Positions 7,731 to 15,787 of a stretch of DNA of 64,000 nt are shown in pieces (position 1 is the stretch's first letter; each line of letters opens with the position of its first letter). Origin of the DNA: Haloarculaceae archaeon H-GB1-1 (GTDB lineage: Archaea > Halobacteriota > Halobacteria > Halobacteriales > Haloarculaceae); NCBI GenBank assembly GCA_029688825.1, contig JARUKX010000009.1, forward strand, positions 1 through 64,000, read 5' to 3'. The notes below the pieces were generated by a model, which saw only the letters and a program-made list of their open reading frames with translations, was not told where the DNA came from and searched no databases. The position numbers and the translations under genes were made by a program.

Positions 7731-8854
7731 TTACGGGTGATGATCCGGAGGACGTCCTCGTCGGCGAGTTCGTGCTCCATTCCGACCTGCTGTTCGTCGT
7801 GTTTCGCGCTGGGCCCGCTGACGCGAGCGAACCGGAATCTCTCTTTGAAGTCCCCGCCGATCTTCTCACAGGCGTCCTCGATGGTGGCACCCTCGAACAG
7901 CATGAGCGGTTCGTCGTAGTCGACGCCGCGACCGGGCTTGTCCATGTAGATGCGGATGAGTCCGAGTTCTTCCCAGATCCGTTCTTTGAGACTGTCCAGC
8001 CCCTTCTCCTCCTCGGCGGAGATGAAGATGGCGTCGTCGGGGTCGATGTCGTGCTCCCGGAGATCATCGTAGACGGTATCGACGTAGTCGGGGTCGATGA
8101 GGTCGGCCTTGTTGACGGTCACGATGGACGGAATGTACTCCCGGTTGTCCTGGATGCCGTCGATGAGGCGGTCGATGTCGACCTGTTCCCCGATGGTGAC
8201 GTCGGCGTTGACGTAGCCGTGTTGGCGGAGCATCTCCCCGATGGTCGACTCGTCGAGGTCCAGGTCGACGCTTGCGTTGACGGTGATGCCGTCTTTGTGT
8301 TTCTTCCGGATGGAGACTCGCGGCGGCTCCTGGTCGACGCGGATTTTATTGTTGTATAGTTCCTCGCTCAGGCGAGCGTATTGCTCGATTTCGAACACTG
8401 AGAGGACGAACACGACGAGGTCGGCGGTACGGACGACCGAGAGGACGGCCTTCCCGTCACCGCGGCCGCCGGCCGCCCCGGCGATGAGTCCGGGAACGTC
8501 GAGGACCTGGATGTTCGCGCCGTTGTACTTGAGCATGCCCGGATGGACGTCCAGGGTCGTGAATTCGTACGAGCCCGTCTCGCTGTCTGCATTCGTCAGG
8601 GCGTTGATGAGCGTCGATTTGCCGACGCTCGGGAAGCCGACGAGAGCCACTGTGGCGTCGCCGTGCTTCTCGACGGCGTAGCCGTCGCCGCCACCCGAAG
8701 AGGACTGCTGTTCGAGTTTCTCCTTCTTCTCGGCGAGTTTCGACTTCAACCGACCGATGTGACTCTCGGTCGACTTGTTGTAGGGCGTGTTGGCGATCTC
8801 CTCTTCGATCTCCTGAATCTCCTCTTCGAGCCCCATTATCGGACTGTCCGCCAT
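7727..8854 (-). CDS. DRG-family (Obg-like) GTP-binding protein
   Basis: This is an archaeal relative of eukaryotic DRG1/2, GTPases that act with ribosomes. The 375-aa protein has a charged helical N-terminus (about 8-50), then G1 GFPSVGKST (73-81), the switch region with G3 DVPG (119-122), G4 NKAD near 247, and a C-terminal TGS domain of about 75 residues. These parts occur in the DRG order and at the usual length. Two in-frame ATGs are possible, at 8854 and 8836. The second gives MGLEEEIQ, the start I would expect from relatives, so the first six residues are uncertain. Confidence 0.93.
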   Translation of the reverse strand: MADSPIMGLEEEIQEIEEEIANTPYNKSTESHIGRLKSKLAEKKEKLEQQSSSGGGDGYAVEKHGDATVALVGFPSVGKSTLINALTNADSETGSYEFTTLDVHPGMLKYNGANIQVLDVPGLIAGAAGGRGDGKAVLSVVRTADLVVFVLSVFEIEQYARLSEELYNNKIRVDQEPPRVSIRKKHKDGITVNASVDLDLDESTIGEMLRQHGYVNADVTIGEQVDIDRLIDGIQDNREYIPSIVTVNKADLIDPDYVDTVYDDLREHDIDPDDAIFISAEEEKGLDSLKERIWEELGLIRIYMDKPGRGVDYDEPLMLFEGATIEDACEKIGGDFKERFRFARVSGPSAKHDEQQVGMEHELADEDVLRIITRK

Positions 8855-9012
8855 CGGTGGGCAAAAGGGCTTTGAGTCAGTCCCGGAACAGGTGTGGGGG
8901 CGGGGAAATACACAACCTTTTTACAGAACGGCTTTGACCCGCCGGACGTAGCTCGCCGCCCTCGCCCTCCACACGTCGCGAGGCGACCCGTAGCGGCGGC
9001 TGCGCCTCGAAC

Positions 9013-10281
9013 ATGAACACGAAAGGCATCTTCGCACTGGTGCTGGTCGCCGTCCTCCTGGTTCCGGCAGCCAGTGCCAGTACCGTCCCCGCATCGAACG
9101 CGCTCGACGACGAGAGCGTCGAGACCGAACCACAGCAGGCGACGACAGGCAACGACACACAGCAGACGAACTACACGCGGCTGTACGTCGACGACGGCTA
9201 TCGCCACCTCGAACTGAAACCTGGCGAGTCGGACTCGTTCACCGTCGACGTCGAGAACGGTGAAGACGAAGCGGTGACCATCTCGCCGCACGTCGTCATC
9301 CCGCGTGTCGGCGAGCGACCCGTGGAGAAATCCTGGGTCAGCGTCGACGTCGACGACGCAACCATCGAACCCGGAGCCGAGCGGACCGTGAACGTCACCG
9401 TCGAAGTGCCGGACGACGCGGACCTCGGCCGCTATCAGGGCTGGGTCGCGTTCACCGACGAGACGGTCTCCTATCCCGGTCGGCCGCCGCAGCCGGTCCA
9501 CGCCGTGAGCTTCGCGACCGAAGTCACGAAGGACCCGACGGTGTTCATCCGCTCGGGCGACCACGGCTACTCGCAGGTCCAGGCTGGCGAGTCCTACACG
9601 CACGAGATCGTCGTCGAGAACACCGGCGAGCAGGCAGTGCCGCTGAATCCCGAACTCGCCCGCCAGCGACACAGCCACCGTCCGGGAGCGAACACCGTCG
9701 AGCGGTCGTGGTTCGACATCGACTCGCCGAACGAAGTTCAGCCCGGAGAGACGGCGACGGTCACGGTGACCGTCACCGCGCCTGCAGACGCCTCGCGCGG
9801 ACACTACGACGCTGAACTCGACCTCGGCCTCACGGACCCGGCCCGCCCGGAGGACCGGGACTACTGGCAGCAGGTGCACCTGAACTTCCAGGTGTGGACG
9901 CAGCCGGAGGACCCCTTCGAGAAGTCCGTCAACGTCGAGGAAGGGACGCAGAACCTTACACTCACCCTCACCAGTAACGACCGCTACGACCGGAACGCTG
10001 CCGACACCAAGCCCGCACAGTTCGACGTCGCGTGGGTCGCACCGAACGGCACGACCATCGACGCCGAACGCGTCAGCGTGACCAACAGCGGCCACGTCGA
10101 CCTCGGCGACGCGGACCGTCGCTCCGGAGTTCAGACTGACGGTGCATACGCGACCGGCGGCCAGAACAAGGAGTTCGTCTATAGGGTCGACGACCCGGCA
10201 GCCGGCAACTGGACGGTCCGCATCATGCCCGAGCACGCGGTGCAGTTCGGCTACGAGATCGTCCGCGACACCGACGGCTGA
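9013..10281 (+). CDS. Secreted protein with tandem Ig-like/CARDB-type domains
   Basis: The 422-aa protein starts with a Sec signal peptide (MNTKG, hydrophobic core, cleavage near ASAS at 20-23). Two beta-sandwich segments follow (about 58-180 and 183-300), each showing the pattern LKPGES, VEN and VTVxVPxDAxxGxYxG or SRGHYD, typical of CARDB/alpha-Gal-NEW1-type repeats. A third beta-rich part ends the protein. There is no lipobox and no C-terminal anchor, so it is probably released or held by other surface proteins. Sequons such as NVTV and NLTL suggest glycosylation. No enzymatic motif is seen and the function is unknown. Confidence 0.8.
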   Translation: MNTKGIFALVLVAVLLVPAASASTVPASNALDDESVETEPQQATTGNDTQQTNYTRLYVDDGYRHLELKPGESDSFTVDVENGEDEAVTISPHVVIPRVGERPVEKSWVSVDVDDATIEPGAERTVNVTVEVPDDADLGRYQGWVAFTDETVSYPGRPPQPVHAVSFATEVTKDPTVFIRSGDHGYSQVQAGESYTHEIVVENTGEQAVPLNPELARQRHSHRPGANTVERSWFDIDSPNEVQPGETATVTVTVTAPADASRGHYDAELDLGLTDPARPEDRDYWQQVHLNFQVWTQPEDPFEKSVNVEEGTQNLTLTLTSNDRYDRNAADTKPAQFDVAWVAPNGTTIDAERVSVTNSGHVDLGDADRRSGVQTDGAYATGGQNKEFVYRVDDPAAGNWTVRIMPEHAVQFGYEIVRDTDG

Positions 10282-10390
10282 AACGGTCCGGCCCACCCAC
10301 TCTTTTCGACGTTCGTCGAACCTGGTAGACGACTACCGTCCTAAACAGCCGGAAGATATATTGTAGTGGCCCCGTACGGGCTTGCCAATC

Positions 10391-10879
10391 ATGGTGGAGA
10401 CACCGCAGCCCCGAATCGAGCTGTACGTCCGGTCGCTGCTTCCCGACGGTGCACACGAACGGCAGGAAGCCGTCATCGAACGCCTGGAAGAGATGGACGC
10501 ACGCGGCGACGTCGAGGGATTCTCGGTCATCGTCTGGGGAAAGCAACTCGCGCGCGACACGGCGGCGACCCGGACCGACGAGGGTCGGTACATCCTGAAT
10601 CGGGTCGCGGAGTTCCAGCAGTGGGCACTGTCGAACAACGTCTCGCTGGACTCGTTCTGCCAGACCCACGCCGCCGAGACCGAGGTGAGCGACGAGCCGA
10701 AAACGGCGATCACGCTGCCCGTGATGGGGCTGGCCGAGTACCAGGATGGCGAGCTACAACACGTCGCGCCGTGTACCAAAGGCGATTCGGTCCACACGAT
10801 CATGGACCGCCTGAAAAAGCTCGAAGCCGGACTCCCGTCGGTCGTGGGGACCGACGCCGGGTCAGTGAGAGTCGTCTGA
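10391..10879 (+). CDS. HTH_63-type haloarchaeal protein
   Basis: The 162-aa protein belongs to a family abundant in haloarchaea, recognisable by IELYVRSLLP near the start, VIERLE, SVIVWGKQL, a GRYILNRVAEFQQWA helix and the block VMGLAEYQDGELQHVAPC. The family is listed as a winged-HTH-like domain, probably regulatory, with no established ligand. The ATG at 10391 is preceded at about 30-35 bases by AGATATATT, fitting a leaderless start. An in-frame TTG nine bases earlier is less likely. The 3' end overlaps the convergent menD by 18 bases. Confidence 0.82.
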   Translation: MVETPQPRIELYVRSLLPDGAHERQEAVIERLEEMDARGDVEGFSVIVWGKQLARDTAATRTDEGRYILNRVAEFQQWALSNNVSLDSFCQTHAAETEVSDEPKTAITLPVMGLAEYQDGELQHVAPCTKGDSVHTIMDRLKKLEAGLPSVVGTDAGSVRVV

Positions 10880-12631
10880 ACGGATCTTCTCGCAGACGCG
10901 TTCGTGGACGGCGTCACGGTAGCGGTGGCTCTCCTCGCCGTCGAGGCGCACTGCCAGGACCTGGGTCCCGTCGCTCGACACCGAGTCGCGGTAGGCGTCA
11001 CGGAACGAATCCGCGTCGTCGACCCGAGCGAACCCGAGGTCGTAGAGTTCGGCGCTCGGCTCGAAGTCCAGCCCGTGTGGCGTCTTGAACTGCCCGGTGA
11101 ACGGCGGGTCGAACTGCTCGATGGGGAGCTGGTGGAAGATGCCGCCGCCGTCGTTGTTGACGAGCACGATGGTGGCGTCGACCCCGCATCGGGCCACCGA
11201 GAGCAGCCCGTTCATGTCGTGGTAGTACGCGAGGTCGCCGGTAACGAGGACGAGCGGATCGTCGGTCGCGGACCCGGCCCCGAGCGCCGTCGAGGTGATG
11301 CCATCGATACCGCTGGCTCCCCGGTTCCCGAGGACGGTCAGGTCGGCGCTTCGAGGGCAGCCGAATCGGTCCGCGTCGCGGACGGGCATGCTGTTCGAGA
11401 CGAACAGCGTCGCCGGGTCGGGCGCGTCTTCGAGGACGGTCGCGAGAACGTCGCCCTCGAAGAATTCCTTCGCGCGTGCGTCCGAAACGACGTCCCAGTA
11501 CTCGCGTTCAGCGCGCTCGAAGCGGTCGCGCCAGGCAGGTTCGCCGCCTTCGGTCACACGCGCTGAGAGTGCGTCGACGACTGCGGCCGGGTCCGCCTCC
11601 AGCAGGTCCGTCGCAGTGAACTCCGCCTCGGTCCATCCGCCGGCCGGGTCGACGATGAGCTGGCGCGCGGCGGCGTCGTGCAGGTACTGTCGGAGGACTT
11701 TCGACGTCGGAGACGCGCCGAACCTGACCACGAGGTCCGGGTCGGGCCACTCCCCGGTGCCCGCCAGGTACGAGTCGTAGCCGCCACAGACCGGTGCCGA
11801 TGGGACGTGTGGACCGAACCGGGCCTGAGAGAGCGGATCGGCCAGCACGGGTGCGTCCAGCCGGGCAGCGAGCGTGGCGAGGTCGTCGACGGGAACGCGA
11901 CCGGGGTCGGACGGCCCGACAACGAACAGCGGACGGCTCGCGTCGTCGACCGCCGTCGCGAGAGCAGAGGCGTCGGCGTCCGTCGGCGTCGACCGCCCTC
12001 GACGGGTCCGAACGAACGGTCCCGCTCGGCCTTCGGCGGCGAGCGGTTCGTCCCCAGCGAACGATTCCGGAACGTCGCCGGGCACCTCGGTCGGCTCCAG
12101 CGGCTTCCGGAATCGGACGTTCAGGTGGACCGGGCCGGGGTCGGCCCCGGTCGTGTTCGCGAGCGCTCGCGCTGCAGTGGTACGGAGCATCCGGACCTTC
12201 CGGGGTTCGGCTTCGGGTTCGGGCAGATCGCGATACCACCGGACGGCGTCGCCGTAGAGCTTCTCCTGATCGACGGTCTGATTCGCGCCGCTGTCGATGA
12301 GTTCGGGCGGTCGGTCGGCGGTCAGGACGAGCAGCGGAACGCCCGACTGATCGGCTTCGATTATCGCGGGATGGTAGTTCGCCGCCGCAGTCCCGGAGGT
12401 GCAGACGAGTGCGGTCGGCTCGCCGTGCCGTCGGCCGCGTCCGAGCGCGAAGAAGCCGGCCGAGCGCTCGTCGAGTATCGAGAAGCAGTCGACGTCCGGA
12501 TGGGCGTCGAAAGCCGTCGTCAGCGGCGTCGATCGGCTCCCCGGTGAGAGACAGACCGCCGAGAGTCCGCCCGCGGCGAGTTCGTCGACGAACGTCTCGG
12601 CCCAGAAGACGTTCCGGTTCGGTGCAGTCAT
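10862..12631 (-). CDS. menD: SEPHCHC synthase MenD
   Basis: MenD is the ThDP-dependent enzyme that joins isochorismate with the succinic semialdehyde unit of 2-oxoglutarate in menaquinone synthesis. Haloarchaea use menaquinone in the respiratory membrane. The 589-aa protein starts MTAPNRNVFW and shows the MenD N-terminal signature LSPGSRSTPLT. The C-terminal ThDP-Mg motif has GDLAYYHDMNGL and ends VNNDGGGIF. The ATG overlaps the stop of menF as ATGA, which fixes the start; the open frame upstream to 13501 is the shadow of menF. The reading order menF-menD matches pathway order. Confidence 0.96.
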   Translation of the reverse strand: MTAPNRNVFWAETFVDELAAGGLSAVCLSPGSRSTPLTTAFDAHPDVDCFSILDERSAGFFALGRGRRHGEPTALVCTSGTAAANYHPAIIEADQSGVPLLVLTADRPPELIDSGANQTVDQEKLYGDAVRWYRDLPEPEAEPRKVRMLRTTAARALANTTGADPGPVHLNVRFRKPLEPTEVPGDVPESFAGDEPLAAEGRAGPFVRTRRGRSTPTDADASALATAVDDASRPLFVVGPSDPGRVPVDDLATLAARLDAPVLADPLSQARFGPHVPSAPVCGGYDSYLAGTGEWPDPDLVVRFGASPTSKVLRQYLHDAAARQLIVDPAGGWTEAEFTATDLLEADPAAVVDALSARVTEGGEPAWRDRFERAEREYWDVVSDARAKEFFEGDVLATVLEDAPDPATLFVSNSMPVRDADRFGCPRSADLTVLGNRGASGIDGITSTALGAGSATDDPLVLVTGDLAYYHDMNGLLSVARCGVDATIVLVNNDGGGIFHQLPIEQFDPPFTGQFKTPHGLDFEPSAELYDLGFARVDDADSFRDAYRDSVSSDGTQVLAVRLDGEESHRYRDAVHERVCEKIRSDDSH

Positions 12632-13974
12632 TCTAGTTCGTCGAGGATCGGCCGGTACTTGAGTTGTACCTCGTCCCACTCGGCGTCGGGGTCGCTGTTC
12701 GCGACGATTCCCGCGCCGGCGAACAGCGTCGCTTCGGCCTCCCTGACGAGCGCCGACCGGAGCGCGACCGCGAAGGATCCGTTCCCGGCGGCGTCGAACC
12801 ACCCGACTGGGGCGGCGTACCAGCCGCGGTCGAACGCCTCGGTCTCCCGAATCGTCGCGAGAGCGGCGTCCGGCGGCAGCCCGCCGACCGCGGGCGTCGG
12901 GTGGAGCGCGTCGACGAGCGAGAGCACGTGCTCGTCGGCCGCGAGTTCGGCCGTGATCTTCGTCCGGAGGTGCTGGACGGTCGCGAGTCGTCGGATCGAC
13001 CGTTCGCCGGTCCGCACGGTACTGGCCAGCGGAACGAGTTGGTCGCGAATCGCGTCCACCACCAGTTCGTGCTCGTGGGCGTCCTTCTCGCTCTCGAGGA
13101 GTTGCTCGACGAGCCACTCGTCTTCGGCCGGCGTCTCGCCCCGACCGGTCGAGCCCGCGAGCGCCTCGGTTCGGACCGTCCGACCCTGGAGAGAGACGAG
13201 TCGTTCCGGAGTGGCACCGAAGAAGGTCCCCTCGGCGTCCGGCGCGAACAGGAAGCGCCGGCAGTCGGGATACGTCTCGCCGAGCGACGCGAGGACGGCG
13301 GACACCGACGGGGTGGCGTCGAGATCGAGCGTCAACGCCTGTGCGAGGACGACCTTCCTGAGCGAGCCGCGTTCGACCTGTTCCAGCGCAGCCCGGACCT
13401 GTGACCGCCATCCCTCCCGAGAGGGTCGATATCGACGGGCCGTGATCGCAGGCTGCGACCGCGTCGGTCCGCCGTTGGTGTTCGAAAGTCGGTATTCCCA
13501 CGTTTCGAGTCGGTCACGCGCGGTCGTGACGGCGTCGGGACCGGTCGCTGTCACGGACAGCCAGATCTCGTCGTCGGCTCTCGTGAGTTGAACCGCCGGC
13601 AGGAAGAACGCTGCGTCCGGAAAGCCGTTCCAGAGGTCGCTCCTGCTCGGGTCGGTCCCGCTCGCGTGGAACGCGAATCCACCGAACAGTCGCGGCCGTG
13701 CGACCCGCGGAAGGTCGTCGGGAACGTCCCGGTCTTCGAACAGCGCTTCCGCGTCGGCCCGGACTGACTGAAAGCGGTTCGGCCCGTGTGCGGTGACCGT
13801 CGCCGCGGCCCCGTGGGCAGCGATGGCCGCGTCGTCGCCGGTCCAGGCGAGGCGGGGGTGTCGGCCACTGTCGAGAAACGAGTCCAGCGACGCATCGGCG
13901 ACCCGGCACCCTCGTGTGACGATGGGCTCGTCCAGCCGACCCACCGTCGCCTCGTCACCGCGCAGTGGTTCCAT
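12628..13974 (-). CDS. menF: Isochorismate synthase MenF
   Basis: MenF converts chorismate to isochorismate, the first step toward menaquinone. The 448-aa protein has a variable N-terminal half and the C-terminal chorismate-binding domain. Characteristic pieces are TEALAGSTGRGE (about 262-273), VQHLRTKITAEL, LHPTPAVGGLP, and the end block with FAGAGIVANSDPDAEW. These line the Mg/chorismate site in MenF, EntC and TrpE-type enzymes. It overlaps menD by 4 bases. A 235-bp region to the next gene (14210, divergent) holds its promoter; AT-rich stretches lie there. Confidence 0.95.
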   Translation of the reverse strand: MEPLRGDEATVGRLDEPIVTRGCRVADASLDSFLDSGRHPRLAWTGDDAAIAAHGAAATVTAHGPNRFQSVRADAEALFEDRDVPDDLPRVARPRLFGGFAFHASGTDPSRSDLWNGFPDAAFFLPAVQLTRADDEIWLSVTATGPDAVTTARDRLETWEYRLSNTNGGPTRSQPAITARRYRPSREGWRSQVRAALEQVERGSLRKVVLAQALTLDLDATPSVSAVLASLGETYPDCRRFLFAPDAEGTFFGATPERLVSLQGRTVRTEALAGSTGRGETPAEDEWLVEQLLESEKDAHEHELVVDAIRDQLVPLASTVRTGERSIRRLATVQHLRTKITAELAADEHVLSLVDALHPTPAVGGLPPDAALATIRETEAFDRGWYAAPVGWFDAAGNGSFAVALRSALVREAEATLFAGAGIVANSDPDAEWDEVQLKYRPILDELE

Positions 13975-14173
13975 CTGTTTCCGCTATGGACCCCTGGCCT
14001 TTGAGCCTAACTATGTCTCGCCTCGTCGGTGCGCGGGCGCGGACTCCCGAAACGTCGACTGCGGAGGTGGCGCGCGATTATTTTTCAGTATTGAAGATAT
14101 CATCCACTTACGACAGAGTTACCTTGCCGATTCGTGAGAATATTTTTGTTGACTCGTAATATTGGCCGGTAAG

Positions 14174-14207
14174 CTTAAATACCACCTTCCCGAACGTCCG
14201 AACGTTC
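14174..14207 (+). promoter_or_regulatory. TATA box and palindrome before the RHH gene
   Basis: CTTAAATA (14174-14181) lies about 30 bases before the ATG at 14210 and is the likely TATA box. Between them is a perfect inverted repeat, GAACGT (14192-14197) and ACGTTC (14202-14207), 4 bases apart and next to the start codon. Ribbon-helix-helix proteins often bind such dyads in their own promoters, so autoregulation is plausible. The rest of 13975-14173 is AT-rich promoter sequence without further recognisable features. Confidence 0.55.
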
Positions 14208-14209
14208 CG

Positions 14210-14425
14210 ATGCCCAAAGTAGAGATCACCGTCCCGGAACACCTCGAGATGCAGATCGCCCAGCTCGTAGAGAAGGGTGAGTTCCTCAACCGCGAGGAGG
14301 CGATAGAGGATCTGCTCTCGACAGGGTTGAAAGCATACAAGACGAGCGGGCCGGTCGAAGACGACGAAGAACCGGGATTCGAAGACGACGGCATGATGGG
14401 TCACGAAGACGAGTACGTCTTCTGA
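14210..14425 (+). CDS. Small ribbon-helix-helix (CopG-like) protein
   Basis: The 71-aa protein begins MPKVEITVPEHLEMQI, a beta-strand followed by a helix, then a second helix NREEAIEDLLSTGL, the classic ribbon-helix-helix order. The tail after about residue 43 is strongly acidic and ends with a Met/Gly/Glu segment. It is a conserved haloarchaeal small DNA-binding type protein. The ATG is supported by the leaderless promoter and the palindrome next to it. An upstream in-frame TTG would add unrelated residues. A strong hairpin follows 20 bases after the stop. Confidence 0.82.
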   Translation: MPKVEITVPEHLEMQIAQLVEKGEFLNREEAIEDLLSTGLKAYKTSGPVEDDEEPGFEDDGMMGHEDEYVF

Positions 14426-14445
14426 TAGCGATTCTCGGACGTCAC

Positions 14446-14483
14446 GATAGAGTGCTGGCAGACCACGAGGCCAGCGCTCTATC
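14446..14483 (+). terminator. Long hairpin after the RHH gene
   Basis: The 14-base arms GATAGAGTGCTGGC (14446-14459) and GCCAGCGCTCTATC (14470-14483) pair at 13 of 14 positions, the exception being a U-G wobble in the RNA, with a 10-base loop. The hairpin lies 21 bases after the RHH stop and probably ends or stabilises its transcript. No U tract follows, so RNA processing or protein binding is an alternative. Confidence 0.6.
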
Positions 14484-14495
14484 GATTGGTGCGAG

Positions 14496-14512
14496 GATCG
14501 TTATGAACGATC
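14496..14512. promoter_or_regulatory. Perfect palindrome before the UPF0058 gene
   Basis: GATCGTT (14496-14502) and AACGATC (14506-14512) form a perfect 7-bp inverted repeat with a 3-base spacer, about 90 bases before the next ATG at 14601. The compact symmetric shape suits an operator. It is separate from the longer hairpin just upstream. Confidence 0.4.
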
Positions 14513-14600
14513 GTTCGGAGAGCGTCGATTCGTTGGTCCCCGGGTGGTATCGAATCACAGGAAAGTCTTAACTTCCATAACGGTCTACGGATGTGCAACA

Positions 14601-14879
14601 ATGCACAAAGACGAGCTTCTGGAGCTGCACGACCAGATGGTGACCATCATGGAGTACTTCAGCGACCTCGACGGCGTCGATTCCGGGCTGTTCGACCAGT
14701 ACCAGGAACTGGACGTGACGCCGAACGACGTCCACAAATCGAAGAGCGAGCACAAACACGCGGTGTTCGTTCTGGGGAACGCCCTCGCGAACGCCATGAG
14801 CGAAGACGAGTTCTCCGACGCGGGTCGCGTCGGCAAGCGCATGAAGGAACTCGCAGAGGATGCCGAGCAGAAACTGTAA
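14601..14879 (+). CDS. UPF0058 family protein
   Basis: The 92-aa protein (MHKDELLELHDQ start) is an all-helical, highly charged archaeal protein of the UPF0058 family, found across haloarchaea and methanogens and without a known role. Typical features are the His-containing first helix, SKSEHKHAVFVLGNALA in the middle and a Lys/Glu-rich last helix. A TTAAC tract (GTCTTAACTTCC, about 14566-14577) lies some 30 bases before this ATG, supporting it over an in-frame upstream start. Standing alone, it offers no functional context. Confidence 0.88.
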   Translation: MHKDELLELHDQMVTIMEYFSDLDGVDSGLFDQYQELDVTPNDVHKSKSEHKHAVFVLGNALANAMSEDEFSDAGRVGKRMKELAEDAEQKL

Positions 14880-14919
14880 TCCGCTCCAGAGAGATCACCG
14901 GTCCCCGAAGCTGGTCAGT

Positions 14920-15714
14920 TTACGCTCCCTCGAACTCGGGATCGCGCCCTTCGAGGAACGCCGTTGCACCTTCTCGATGATCTTCCGACTCCAGAAGCGT
15001 CGCCTGTGCCGCGGCCTCGTTCCTGATCGCCGTTTCGAGTGAACTGTCCTGGCTCTGCTGGAGGAGTCGCTTCGACGTCGAGAGCGCGGCCGTCGGCCCG
15101 CTCGCGATTCGGTCGATGAGTTCCGACGCCTGTTCCTCGAACGTCTCCGACGGATAGACGTGGTTGAACAGCCCGAGTTCCGCCGCGCGCTCGGCGTCGA
15201 CGAGGTCGCCGGTGTAGACGAGTTCCTTCGCGACGTTCTCGCCGACGAGTCGCGGGAGGAGATACGAGACGCCCGAGTCGACGGCGAGGCCGACCTGCCG
15301 GAACCCGAAGCTGATCTTCGCGTCCTCGCTCGCCAGGAGGATATCGCAAGCGATTGCCAGGCCCGCGCCGGCACCGAACGCCGAGCCGTCGATCTTCGCG
15401 ACGGTCGGGAGGTCGCAGGTCCGCACCGCCCGGATCGCGCCCGCGGTTTCCGTGACGATGCGGTCGACGACGTCCGTCTGCGGGACGTCCGACGAGAACC
15501 GCTCGAGCATGGCGGTGATGTCACCGCCGGCGCAGAACGCGTTTCCGGTCGCTTCCAGAACGACACAGCGGGCGTCCGAGGTCGCGATGTCGTCGAACGC
15601 GTCGGCGACACCGAGCGCGACCTCCTGGGTCAGTGCGTTCCGGACGTCAGGGTGGTCGAGCGTCACCGTCGCGACGCCGCCGTCGAGATCGAGGTGAACT
15701 GCGTCGTCGGGCAT
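14920..15714 (-). CDS. Crotonase-fold acyl-CoA isomerase, PaaG-like
   Basis: The 264-aa enoyl-CoA hydratase/isomerase-superfamily protein has the oxyanion-hole segments NAFCAGGD (about 65) and AFGAGAGLA (about 110). The two catalytic glutamates of true enoyl-CoA hydratases are absent: the GGGCE position reads GAGAG and the PEI position reads RQV. It instead has GLAVDSGVSYLLPRLVG, whose Asp matches the catalytic Asp of PaaG-type isomerases. I therefore infer an isomerase-type role over simple hydration; substrate unknown. The ATG at 15712-15714 gives the family N-terminus, and the longer open frame upstream runs into the divergent photolyase region. Confidence 0.85.
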   Translation of the reverse strand: MPDDAVHLDLDGGVATVTLDHPDVRNALTQEVALGVADAFDDIATSDARCVVLEATGNAFCAGGDITAMLERFSSDVPQTDVVDRIVTETAGAIRAVRTCDLPTVAKIDGSAFGAGAGLAIACDILLASEDAKISFGFRQVGLAVDSGVSYLLPRLVGENVAKELVYTGDLVDAERAAELGLFNHVYPSETFEEQASELIDRIASGPTAALSTSKRLLQQSQDSSLETAIRNEAAAQATLLESEDHREGATAFLEGRDPEFEGA

Positions 15715-15787
15715 GTCGTGAGCGACGCGGGGCGGTGCCAAAAGGATTGGGCGGAGGGTTGAGGTGATTCGTCCCTTATCGTCTCCC

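Noticed and set aside
12632-13501. Open frame that would extend MenD by 290 residues at the N-terminus
   Set aside because: It lies over menF in another frame, has Arg-rich non-conserved sequence, and the ATG at 12629-12631 gives the exact MenD start.
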